Shown in pieces: positions 8,001-14,372 of a stretch of 17,002 nt of DNA. The first letter of the stretch is position 1; each line of letters begins with the position of its first letter. The translations under genes were made by a program, and so were the position numbers. Origin of the DNA: Rhodanobacteraceae bacterium (GTDB taxonomy: Bacteria > Pseudomonadota > Gammaproteobacteria > Xanthomonadales > SZUA-5); assembly GCA_003233535.1 (NCBI GenBank), contig QIMA01000133.1, forward strand, positions 1 through 17,002. Direction: 5' to 3'. A model generated the notes under the pieces. That model searched no databases. It saw only the letters and a list, made by a program, of their open reading frames with translations, and had not been told where the DNA came from.

Positions 8001-8387
8001 TGTGCACCGGCATTGGCCTGTGTGCGGGTACTGCTCAACAACGGTGCGCGGGTAGATGCGGCAACCTCTGCGAACGGTGGATTGCTGCACCGAGTGCTTG
8101 GCGGCGGCGAAAATCGGCCGCCGGCACTGGAAGATGCGCTATGCGCCATGCTGCAGATGCTGTTAACCAAGGATGTATCTGTGAACACGCTCGATGTGCA
8201 GCTGCGCACGCCGCTGCACTGGGCTTGCCGACATAGCTTGCTGCGCTGCGCTGAGCAACTGATCGAGCATGGGGCGCAGCGCGCACCGGAGGACGACATG
8301 GGACAAACACCGTTCGATTTGCTCGCGCCGCGCTGGCGGCCAGCCTTAGGCAGCAAACTTGCTGAACCGTCCGGTCGCAATCGATGA
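5007..8387 (+). CDS. Large polytopic membrane protein with about 15-20 ankyrin repeats
   Basis: This 1126-residue protein has six likely membrane segments at residues about 11-29, 37-54, 70-91, 104-122, 163-182 and 189-211. An acidic linker (about 225-258) leads to a first ankyrin block (about 259-590), with repeats such as TSLHHAALCRDPAVAQALLD and NALQWAARHGHAALVEALLE. A second acidic linker (about 595-618) and a degenerate helical stretch precede a second block (about 741-1115) ending in TPLHWACRHSLL. Ankyrin stacks bind other proteins, so this should be an inner-membrane scaffold with a large cytoplasmic arm. The partner is unknown. Its TGA overlaps the dprA ATG (ATGA), indicating translational coupling, so a role with DprA in DNA uptake or recombination is conceivable but inferred. 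The start could be 5007 or 5013. Confidence 0.9.
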   Translation: MTMTTSRSSWLPTACACLLLLGGSTLLAYSLPAPWGARVLVGVCAAWLGLTAATAPRGGGWSQQLSESLVRWLMCAAVLLPHVLLAEWIVGPALGMVSRAQGPGPAVLLAALLALQILLWWRWWPAPGLIWGDRLESEKGRWASLGLERALFLRRSDQFWRHGLWVSLCLAAAVLICGLLAWYRQALDPLLSLPAAVALIGASMGISVLLLQRARLAEFSRPQHLSFLDEDAEAEKDPTPAEPGAEQQPDDAGKNDEIDANGQLLEAARRGDGLAVEAALAAGADANTRPTDIDPDQRDALTRAAACGQIHALRALLQARAEVNPQCIGAGPLMAATQASFAGRAEVVSALLANGANPQVFDDLGRTSLHHAALCRDPAVAQALLDAGADLDALDHEGYSALARAAEQQNLELMEHLIAKCANLHPADGLAVIHALCRGPHDNTAGLTLLLKHKAKLNAVDGQGLNALQWAARHGHAALVEALLEAGAAVNHLCSSGRSALHWAAEQSHERVLQRLAFWQPKGDLIDNAGDSALHLAVRAEGASAETVGLLLALGVPADQLNGGGKSAVDLALAQSRWPLVRAIDPSVTIPSSFSAEDNEDTDQGEGRPKPSVPVVDPDQVLLEALRKGRDPLVRELLRTGSISRSGLRDALVLMAEVDRADLAAQLFAAGLDPVADEPAPLEALLGLDKVPVTLVETCVQHALKTESSRVLLALAGARGDAIDEDWLTSLLLRALAGGANPAVRDRARRSPLHLALLRRGNGFVDSLLRARPGLNAVERGGLAPLHLLAMRNSLERMGFARTMIRAGADPAVIASDGRTPCGIALASGAAELAILLDWPILAHPARALRDADLSRAARAGDRATVQRLLQLGLPVDGRDERGATALVHAAGAGHLDLVTELLAADADPEAATDSGATALSAACVSGHRSVIGLLLTAGVDVDQRMREGLTPLMIAASVLRTDMVELLLERGANGNIVAQGAVTALEAAVMSALSQGACAPALACVRVLLNNGARVDAATSANGGLLHRVLGGGENRPPALEDALCAMLQMLLTKDVSVNTLDVQLRTPLHWACRHSLLRCAEQLIEHGAQRAPEDDMGQTPFDLLAPRWRPALGSKLAEPSGRNR

Positions 8388-9481
8388 GCGATGAACAGCG
8401 CGCTTGGTTGCGCCTGTTGCGAACGCCGCGGCTAGGCTCGGTCGGACTGCTAGCCGGAATCGAGCGTCATACTAGCGCCGCAGCCTGGATAGCTTCGGCG
8501 GAACGTCCGAAAGCGCTGGCACAGCACCCAGCGGATTCCGATCTGCAGTGGTTGGAGCGGGACCAGCGCCAACTGCTCACCTGGAATGATCCCGATTACC
8601 CGGCGCTGTTACGCCAAGTCGCCGATCCGCCGGCGGCGCTGTGGGTGGTGGGAGATACGAGCGCGCTGTGGCAACCGCAGCTGGCCGTGGTCGGGAGCCG
8701 CAACGCGAGCGCCGGTGGACTGGCGCTGGCGCGCGATTTCTCCAGCACCTTGGCACGCTCTGGGTTGGCCATTACCAGCGGCTTAGCCCTGGGTATAGAC
8801 GGCGCCGCGCACAGCGCCTGTTTGGATGCGGGCGGCATCAGCTTAGGCGCGGTTGGCCACGGGCCGGACCAGATTTACCCGCGTAGCCACCGCGCACTCG
8901 CCGAGCGAATTATCGCCGAGGGCGCGATCGTCAGTGAGTTTCCGCCCGGGACCTCACCCAAACCCGGCTATTTCCCGCGTCGCAACCGGATTATCGCCGG
9001 CCTAGCGCTGGGCACGTTGGTGGTTGAGGCCGGTCTGGCCAGCGGCTCGCTGATCACCGCGCGTCTAGCCAGCGAGGCTGGGCGGGAGGTCTTCGCGATT
9101 CCTGGTTCGATTCACAACCCACTCGCCAAAGGCTGCCACCGGCTCATTCGTGACGGCGCCAAACTGGTTGAAAGCGCACAGGAGATCTACGACGAACTCG
9201 CTCCGTTAGCGCGACAATGGGCGGAAAGTCTGCGCGCACACTTGACGGATAGCGCATTGGCCCCCACATCGGCCCCCACAAAGGCGCTTGGCACGGACGA
9301 TGCAGAGTATTTGCAGCTGCGCGAGGCGATGGGCTTTGACCCGGTCAGTATGGATGAGTTGGTCGAGCGCACTGGATTGACCGTTAACCAGCTTTCCTCC
9401 ATGCTCCTGAAACTAGAATTGGATGGGGAGGTAGTTTCAACCCCGGGCGGCCGCTATAGCCGCACACATGAGAGAGGGTAA
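8384..9481 (+). CDS. dprA: DNA-processing protein DprA
   Basis: DprA binds incoming single-stranded DNA in the cytoplasm and loads RecA during natural transformation. The 365-residue product shows the extended Rossmann fold of the family: VVGSRN at about 102-107, [12 protein letters not shown], the [11 protein letters not shown] motif from residue 197, [17 protein letters not shown] and [18 protein letters not shown]. An N-terminal SAM/HhH-like helical region precedes it, and residues about 305-360 form the C-terminal winged-helix domain, giving the full-length proteobacterial architecture. The usual GTGxDxxYP loop reads GHGPDQIYP here. The gene overlaps the ankyrin gene by 4 bases upstream and smg by 1 base (TAATG) downstream, so the three are one translational unit. 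Confidence 0.97.
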   Translation: MSDEQRAWLRLLRTPRLGSVGLLAGIERHTSAAAWIASAERPKALAQHPADSDLQWLERDQRQLLTWNDPDYPALLRQVADPPAALWVVGDTSALWQPQLAVVGSRNASAGGLALARDFSSTLARSGLAITSGLALGIDGAAHSACLDAGGISLGAVGHGPDQIYPRSHRALAERIIAEGAIVSEFPPGTSPKPGYFPRRNRIIAGLALGTLVVEAGLASGSLITARLASEAGREVFAIPGSIHNPLAKGCHRLIRDGAKLVESAQEIYDELAPLARQWAESLRAHLTDSALAPTSAPTKALGTDDAEYLQLREAMGFDPVSMDELVERTGLTVNQLSSMLLKLELDGEVVSTPGGRYSRTHERG

Positions 9482-9960
9482 TGAAAGAAGAAAGCGTCTT
9501 AGACGTATTGCTCTATCTTTTTGAGAACTACTTCTACGAAGATCCCGACACGGAAGTTGACCGGGATTCGCTCCAGCGCTCGCTGTTGGAGGCCGGATTT
9601 TCCCCGCGCGAAATCAATAAGGCATTCCGCTGGCTAGACGAGCTAGCCGAGCTGCGGCCGGTCAGCGATTTGAGCGTGGCCGACGATATGCCGGTGCGCG
9701 TTTTGGCTCCACAAGAGCTGGACCGCCTGGAGTGCGATGCCCTGGGCTTTTTGATGTTCCTGGGCCATCAGCGCATTCTGACGCCCACCCAGCGTGAACT
9801 GGTGCTCGACCGAGTCATGGCGCTCGACGCCGACTTGGTCGATTTGGAAGATCTAAAGTGGGTAGTGCTGATGGTGCTATTCAATCAGCCCGGCCAGGAA
9901 GAAGCTGTCGCCTGGATGGAGAATCTTATCTTTCAGGATCCGGCTGAGGTGCGGCACTAG
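9481..9960 (+). CDS. smg: Smg/DUF494 family protein
   Basis: The 159-residue protein matches the Smg family: it opens with [13 protein letters not shown], continues with an acidic helical part, and contains the hallmark [22 protein letters not shown] followed by LDRVMALD. Smg commonly sits beside dprA in gamma- and betaproteobacteria; its biochemical role is not established. Its ATG overlaps the dprA stop as TAATG, with GAGAGAGGG just upstream serving as ribosome binding site. In many relatives topA follows, but here the next gene is convergent, so the cluster ends at this point. Confidence 0.95.
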   Translation: MKEESVLDVLLYLFENYFYEDPDTEVDRDSLQRSLLEAGFSPREINKAFRWLDELAELRPVSDLSVADDMPVRVLAPQELDRLECDALGFLMFLGHQRILTPTQRELVLDRVMALDADLVDLEDLKWVVLMVLFNQPGQEEAVAWMENLIFQDPAEVRH

Positions 9961-10081
9961 TCCAAAGTGTCAGATCAATGCGCCCGGCGAAATCTTAAGG
10001 GCGGAATGTGCTGTGGCCTGAGCATCATGCTACGGAAATGATCTGGGTCCTAGGCGCAGCGACAGCGGGGCGTGCGGCTAC

Positions 10082-11029
10082 TTATCTAGCCCACGGCAGT
10101 GCATCCAAATCCACGTTGCCACCGGACAGGATCAAGCCAACGCGCTGCCCCGCGAACTGCTCGCGGTAGCGCAGCAGTACCGCCACAACGGTCGCGCAAG
10201 AAGGTTCGATGATGATATTCATCCGCTCCCAAACTAGGCGCATTGCAGCAACCGTTTCGGCATCGCTCACGGTCAGAATTTGCGCCTGGTGTAGCTGCAG
10301 AATTTCGAAGTTGAGCGCACCTAGATTGGCGCGCAAACCGTCGCAGATGGTGTTTGGCTTGCTGATACCGCGCAGCTCGCCGGCCTGCATCGATAGCCAA
10401 GCATCGTTAGCGCCCTCCGGTTCGGCACCGATGATCTGCGCGCTCGGGCACAGGGCACCCAGACTCAGCGCGCTGCCTGCCAACAGTCCGCCACCGCTGA
10501 CCGGCGCGATCAAGCTATCGACATGGCCAATTTCACAGAGCAATTCCAGCGCGGCGGTGGCCTGACCGGCGATGATACGATGGTCAGCGTAGGGGTGAAT
10601 CATCACCGCGCCCGTTCGTTGCTGCACCTCGGCGCAGGTCTGCTCCCGAGCATCAAGGTTGGACGCGCACAAGATGGCTTCCGCGCCGTAGCCACGCACC
10701 GCAGCCAGTTTGGGCTTGGCGCTGTCTTCCGGCATCACCACATAGGCCGGAATGCCGCGCGTTTGTGCGGCAAGCGCCAGCGCCTGACCGTGGTTGCCCG
10801 ACGAATGGGTGACGACACCCTGGGCCGCCTCGGCGTCGTCCAGCGACCACACCGCATTGCATGCACCACGAAATTTGAACGCGCCTACGCGCTGGAAATT
10901 TTCCGCCTTAAAGTGCAGCTCGGCGCCTACCATCTGGTCCAGGCTGTGTGAACGCAACACCGGCGTACGGTGCGCAAATGCGTTGATCCGCTCTGTAGCG
11001 GCCCAAACATCCTCGATTGTGATGGTCAT
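10082..11029 (-). CDS. PLP-dependent serine/threonine dehydratase-like enzyme (serine racemase fold)
   Basis: The 315-residue enzyme is a fold-type II PLP protein. The Schiff-base lysine is K52 in GAFKFRGA; SSGNHGQ at 76-82 cradles the cofactor carboxylate; SGGGLL at 178-183 binds the phosphate; SGGN at 302-305 contacts the pyridine nitrogen. The divalent metal site known from serine racemase (Glu, Ala, Asp with spacing 4 and 2) is present as E203, A207 and D209. No C-terminal ACT regulatory domain exists, so it is not the isoleucine-inhibited IlvA. Candidate activities are threonine/serine dehydration, serine racemisation or threo-3-hydroxyaspartate ammonia-lyase; sequence alone does not decide. 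AGGAAGG lies about 5 bases before the ATG. It is 23 bases downstream of the VanZ-like gene and probably in its operon. Confidence 0.92.
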   Translation of the reverse strand: MTITIEDVWAATERINAFAHRTPVLRSHSLDQMVGAELHFKAENFQRVGAFKFRGACNAVWSLDDAEAAQGVVTHSSGNHGQALALAAQTRGIPAYVVMPEDSAKPKLAAVRGYGAEAILCASNLDAREQTCAEVQQRTGAVMIHPYADHRIIAGQATAALELLCEIGHVDSLIAPVSGGGLLAGSALSLGALCPSAQIIGAEPEGANDAWLSMQAGELRGISKPNTICDGLRANLGALNFEILQLHQAQILTVSDAETVAAMRLVWERMNIIIEPSCATVVAVLLRYREQFAGQRVGLILSGGNVDLDALPWAR

Positions 11030-11052
11030 CGTTGCCTTCCTAAGCTGCTGTA

Positions 11053-11451
11053 CTAGTGCATGCAGACGCCGAACTTAGACTCCGCCCAGCGCAATAGCTG
11101 TCCTGCAGGCGTTAGCGCCAGACCATAGCCTAGCGCCACGCCGAAAGCATCGGCAGCCAGATCGGCCCATTCCCCGCTGCGATAGCCGGTGTAGGCCTGC
11201 AGGATCTCGATCGCACCACCCAAGGCGATAAAGCTGAGTGCACGCCATGCAAACGGCGAGCCGTGGCGGATAAACGATCCGTACCAAAATGTCAGCGCGG
11301 CATAGGCCAGCATGTGGCCCCACTTGTCGCCGTGCGGCACGGGTAGCCCGGCCGGGCCGAAACGCAGCAGCGACAGCGCCACTATGGCGAAGATTAGTGT
11401 TCTACCGAGCCACAAGTAGCTGCGCTGAAAGCGTAGTTCCGGATCGATCAA
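11053..11451 (-). CDS. VanZ-like membrane protein
   Basis: The 132-residue protein has about four hydrophobic segments (around 15-31, 45-60, 67-84 and 97-115). It carries the VanZ-family signature: HGDKWGHMLAYAALTFWYG after the first membrane helix, GAIEILQ in the third, and RSGEWADLAADAFG before the last. VanZ itself gives low-level teicoplanin resistance in enterococci; chromosomal homologues in Gram-negatives are of unknown role and should not be called resistance genes. The ATG overlaps the stop of midA by 4 bases (ATGA on the minus strand), indicating coupled translation. Confidence 0.87.
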   Translation of the reverse strand: MIDPELRFQRSYLWLGRTLIFAIVALSLLRFGPAGLPVPHGDKWGHMLAYAALTFWYGSFIRHGSPFAWRALSFIALGGAIEILQAYTGYRSGEWADLAADAFGVALGYGLALTPAGQLLRWAESKFGVCMH

Positions 11452-12626
11452 AGTCGGTGTCTCTGCCCAGGGGCTGTCAACGCCTCGGGCAGTTGTTCTG
11501 CATCCAACTGCCGGGTCAGCGCCATGACTTTGAAGCGCTCGCCCATCTCGTTTGGCAACATCAGCGTCTTCAACTGTTGCGCGACCCGTATCCGCTGCAT
11601 TTCCGGCATCAGGCTCAGATCACCGACCGCCAGATCGATTCTGGCAGCGCGGAGAAACGCCGATTGGGTGTCATAGGCCGCTAAGTCGAAGCCGAGCTGG
11701 TCCGCGGCACGGGCCAGCGCGGTGAAATCGACGGACGCGGTGAGATCGCACAGCCCCGGGTACCAAAATGGGTCGTCGTGCACGCGATGGCGGTAGTAGC
11801 AGCGCAGACTGCCGTCCTGACGCTGCCGATGATAAAGATCGGCCGCGACTTCACCGTAGTCGACCAACAGCGCCATGCCGTCGCGCAGCTTGCCGGCCAC
11901 GCTATCTAGCCAAGCCTCGCCCGAGTTGAGCAATTCGCCGCGCCAACCTGTCGGCAGTTCTTGCGGGAGGCGTTCGAGCAGCTCCCGCACGCGAACCGCA
12001 AGCACTCCCTGCAGGGGCCGGTGAGCAAACTGAAAACGCCCATCGCGAATTTCAACGACGCACTCAACCGGTCCGTCGTTGGTGATTTCAAATAGATCCA
12101 CCGGCAGTGCGTCGACTACTTCGTTGGCAACCAAAACCCCGTCCCAGCGGTCCTTCGGTGGCTCATCTAGCCAAGCGATTCGAGGCAAGGCCTGCGCTAG
12201 TTCTTGCTCTAGACGCTCGATTTGCCGCTCGCGCAAATCGGCGCTCCGTTCAAGCAGCCAGTAGCGCTCAGGCAAGGCGTCTAGGTTTTCCAGGGCTTGC
12301 CATAGATCGACCGCAAAACGGCCACTGCCGCCGCCTATCTCAAGCAGCGTGGGTTGTTCCATGTTACGCAGCACCGGAGCAATGACTCGAGCCAAGGTTT
12401 GCGCGTAGATGGGCCCCAACTCTGGCGCCGTGATGAAGTCGCCACCGTAACCGAATTTGCGCAATCCAGCGCTGTAATAGCCTAGGCCCGGCGCGTACAG
12501 GGCGAGTTCCATATAGCGGGAGAAAGCAATCGGGCCTTGTGCCTCGATCTCCGCGTGAACTAGCGCGCTCAGCCTTTCACTGTGTACGGCCAGCTCAGGA
12601 TCGGGCGGCCGCAGCAGAATGTTCAT
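11448..12626 (-). CDS. midA: MidA/NDUFAF7-type SAM-dependent methyltransferase
   Basis: This belongs to the COG1565 family, whose eukaryotic member NDUFAF7 methylates an arginine of a complex I subunit. I placed the start at the ATG at 12626 (392 residues), because GGAG lies 4 bases upstream and because family members begin shortly before the HSERLSALVHAEI helix; the open frame extends to 12677 but without a ribosome site. Motifs are FSRYMELALYAPGLGYYSAG near residues 35-54, GGDFITAPELGP at 61-72, the SAM-binding LEIGGGSGRF at 95-104, VLVANEVVDALPVDLFE and LLVDYGE. The target in bacteria is not established. It leads an apparent operon with the VanZ-like and PLP enzyme genes and diverges from the pteridine reductase. 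Its first bases resemble the repeat at 4792-4832. Confidence 0.92.
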   Translation of the reverse strand: MNILLRPPDPELAVHSERLSALVHAEIEAQGPIAFSRYMELALYAPGLGYYSAGLRKFGYGGDFITAPELGPIYAQTLARVIAPVLRNMEQPTLLEIGGGSGRFAVDLWQALENLDALPERYWLLERSADLRERQIERLEQELAQALPRIAWLDEPPKDRWDGVLVANEVVDALPVDLFEITNDGPVECVVEIRDGRFQFAHRPLQGVLAVRVRELLERLPQELPTGWRGELLNSGEAWLDSVAGKLRDGMALLVDYGEVAADLYHRQRQDGSLRCYYRHRVHDDPFWYPGLCDLTASVDFTALARAADQLGFDLAAYDTQSAFLRAARIDLAVGDLSLMPEMQRIRVAQQLKTLMLPNEMGERFKVMALTRQLDAEQLPEALTAPGQRHRL

Positions 12627-12639
12627 GAAACTCCGGGCT
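12602..12639 (-). repeat. Copy of the 4790-element end at the midA start
   Basis: Read on the minus strand, this stretch aligns with 4792-4832 over 38 bases with 34 identities and one 3-base gap. It covers the midA Shine-Dalgarno (GGAG), the ATG and the first codons. All four substitutions fall just before the start codon or at positions that keep the residue or change Ile to Leu, so both copies read MN(I/L)LLRPP. Confidence 0.55.
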
Positions 12640-12760
12640 TGACGAATCAGTGGCAAAGCATACCGGTAACGGGACAAATCTCCGTAGCAGTTTGCAGCAG
12701 GACGCAGAAGCGTTACGGTCTGGCACCCTGGCGCTACGCGCCGTGATGATGGTGACTTAG

Positions 12761-13504
12761 ATGAGTGAGCAGCAGGCGAAGGTGGCCTTAGTGACGGGCG
12801 GGGCGCGGCGTATAGGCGCTGAGCTAGTGCGCACCCTGCATGGCGCCGGCTACCGCGTCGCTATTCACTATCGCAGTTCAACCGTCGACGCGCAGGCTCT
12901 AGCGGACGAACTCAACGCAAAGCGCGCTGACAGTGCCGTGTTGCTGCAGGCGGACTTGATGGATCCGGACGCGCCTACCCGGCTGGTTGAACAGACGCTG
13001 GCGTTAACTGGGCGACTGGATCTGCTAATTAACAACGCCTCGGCCTTCTATCCGACGCCGCTGGGCGAGATCACCCTCGCCCAAGTCGACGAACTGTTTG
13101 CCTCGAACGCCCGCGCACCGCTGTTCTTGGCCCAGGCAGCCGCGGACAGCTTGCGCGCTAACCGTGGGGCAATTCTCAACCTAGTCGATATTTACGCTGA
13201 TCGACCACTGCCGGACTATCTGCCGTACTGCATGGCCAAGGCGGCCCTAGTGGCGATGACCTACGGCTTAGCCAGGGCGCTGGGTCCGGAAGTGCGGGTG
13301 AACGCGATTGCTCCTGGCAACATTATCTGGAGCGAGAACATGCACAAGGCGGAAACCCCTGAGGTGATCGTTGAACGTACCGCGCTGCAGCGCCAAGGCA
13401 GCCCCGAGGCGCTGGCGAGCGCGGCGCTGTTTTTGCTAGATCAAGGCGACTACATCACCGGCCAAGTGCTGCGGGTGGACGGCGGGCGTTGGCTGTTTAT
13501 TTAG
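12761..13504 (+). CDS. Pteridine reductase, PTR1/FolM-like short-chain dehydrogenase
   Basis: The 247-residue protein is a classical-length SDR with the pteridine reductase variant of the NADPH loop, TGGARRIG at 12-19, where the arginine at 17 favours NADPH over NADH. NNAS is at 91-94. The catalytic set is D143, Y156 and K160; an aspartate in place of the usual serine, 13 residues before the tyrosine, is the spacing of trypanosomatid PTR1 (Asp181, Tyr194, Lys198). It should reduce dihydrobiopterin or dihydrofolate to the tetrahydro form in the cytoplasm, as E. coli FolM does. It ends in the SDR motif VDGG. GGTGA sits about 6 bases before the ATG. The gene diverges from midA with a 134-base spacer containing the small palindrome GGCGCTACGCGCC at about 12730. 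Confidence 0.92.
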   Translation: MSEQQAKVALVTGGARRIGAELVRTLHGAGYRVAIHYRSSTVDAQALADELNAKRADSAVLLQADLMDPDAPTRLVEQTLALTGRLDLLINNASAFYPTPLGEITLAQVDELFASNARAPLFLAQAAADSLRANRGAILNLVDIYADRPLPDYLPYCMAKAALVAMTYGLARALGPEVRVNAIAPGNIIWSENMHKAETPEVIVERTALQRQGSPEALASAALFLLDQGDYITGQVLRVDGGRWLFI

Positions 13505-13533
13505 GGCTGAGGGCTGAGGGCTGAGGGCTGAGG
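13503..13533. repeat. Tandem heptamer repeat (AGGGCTG, about 4.4 copies)
   Basis: Four perfect head-to-tail copies of AGGGCTG run from 13503 to 13530, followed by a partial AGG. The first copy overlaps the TAG stop of the pteridine reductase. Perfect copies suggest recent slippage or a hypervariable tract. Confidence 0.9.
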
Positions 13534-13652
13534 AAAAGCGAGTTCAACCGGCCGCTGAGATTTCCACTGCGGTCGGCGGTTCCCTGCTTTCGTTTTACAC
13601 AGATCAACGACCGTGCCGCAAGGACATGCCCGGCGCGTTCTTCCTCAGCCCT
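13524..13652. repeat. Long inverted repeat joined to the heptamer tract
   Basis: AGGGCTGAGGAA at 13524-13535 is matched by TTCCTCAGCCCT at 13641-13652, a perfect 12-base inverted pair about 105 bases apart; similarity continues weakly inward. The enclosed sequence has no supportable gene. The structure could be a miniature inverted-repeat element inserted between the pteridine reductase and the TetR promoter, or a transcription-terminating structure. Confidence 0.5.
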
Positions 13653-13683
13653 CGTAGACCAGGTGCTTTCATCCAATACAATA

Positions 13684-13700
13684 ATTGACACGGTGTCAAT
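13684..13700. promoter_or_regulatory. TetR-type palindromic operator
   Basis: TTGACAC and GTGTCAA flank a single central G, and one more paired base on each side gives a 17-base near-perfect dyad. It covers the -35 box of the regulator promoter, the usual site for an autorepressing TetR protein. Because no other strong promoter is evident before the efflux genes, binding here would control the entire operon. Confidence 0.75.
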
Positions 13701-13713
13701 GGCGCTCTATGCT
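13685..13713 (+). promoter_or_regulatory. Strong sigma-70 promoter for the tetR-efflux operon
   Basis: A consensus -35 TTGACA at 13685-13690 and TATGCT at 13708-13713 are exactly 17 bases apart. Transcription should start near 13720, at the regulator ATG (13721), so the first gene would have almost no leader and lacks a Shine-Dalgarno sequence. The operator overlaps the -35. Confidence 0.75.
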
Positions 13714-13720
13714 GCGCCCC

Positions 13721-14334
13721 ATGAGCTATGTAGCCGAACGCCGTCTGGAAGAGAAAGAGCATCGCCGCAACGAGATTGTTGATGCGGCAGAGGCCTGCTA
13801 TATCACCGACGGCTGGGATCAGATCACCATGGACCAGATCGCCCGCAAGGCGCGCTTAAGTCGTGCGCTGCTGTACGTCTAGCCGAACGTGCGCTGCAGG
13901 AACTCAAGCGGCGCTTCCAGACAGCTATGTCCGAGCACGAGCTGGGACTGGATCAGGTCGGGGCCATCGGTGCCTCCTATATCCAGTTCGCGCGCGATGT
14001 GCCGCACTACTTTCTGGCGTGCTCTCGGTTTGAGGCTCACCGCCCAGAGCAAGTGGATCCTTTGAGTAATGAGTCAGCCTGCTTGAGCGCCGGAGACGGC
14101 GTCCATTCGCTGGTCGCCGAGGTGATTGCTCACGGCAAGAGCGATGGCTCTATCGGCGACGATATCGGCGATCCGCTGCTAACCTCGATCGTGCTTTGGG
14201 GCTTCATACACGGAGTCATTCAACTGGGCCAGACCAAGGCGCATCTGATGACGCGCGACGGCCTGGACGCCGAAAGTTTAGCTAGACAGGCGCTGCAGCT
14301 CGCTCGGCGCGCGCTCTCGGCTCGCACGAGCTGA
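13721..14334 (+). pseudogene. TetR-family regulator disrupted by an apparent frameshifting deletion
   Basis: The first frame (13721-13882, 53 residues) is a TetR N-terminus: EKEHRRNEIVDAAEACYITD, then the helix-turn-helix ITMDQIARKARLSRALLYV, ending at a TAG. The second frame, open from about 13882 to 14334, reads AERALQELKRRFQTAMSEHE and continues with an ordinary TetR ligand-binding and dimerisation domain. In intact relatives LLYV is followed by YF-K-x-K-E-x-L and a further half-dozen residues before the next helix. Here that piece is missing: the junction at 13880-13882 fits loss of about 37 bases, which shifts the frame by one. A separate start at ATG 13927 could yield the C-terminal domain alone. 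The product should not repress, unless the lesion is a sequencing or assembly error. Upstream operator and downstream pump genes look intact. Confidence 0.85.
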
Positions 14335-14372
14335 TTTTTTTGATCGGAAATAGACATGTGTCTAGGACTTGT

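Noticed and set aside
7670..8380. Minus-strand open frame of 236 residues, Ser/Ala-rich
   Set aside because: Low-complexity antisense shadow of the ankyrin repeats, with no recognisable domain.
9961..10081. Possible bidirectional terminator between the convergent smg and PLP-enzyme genes
   Set aside because: Only a tiny AGCAT-C-ATGCT dyad is present, with no GC-rich stem followed by a T run, so no intrinsic terminator can be claimed.
11053..11451. Glycopeptide resistance gene vanZ
   Set aside because: Only family resemblance; there is no vanHAX cluster, and Gram-negative VanZ-like proteins have no shown resistance role.
13497..13691. Minus-strand 64-residue frame across the heptamer array
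   Set aside because: Its end is only the translated repeat (SPQPSALSP); its start lies in the TetR operator and no ribosome binding site fits.
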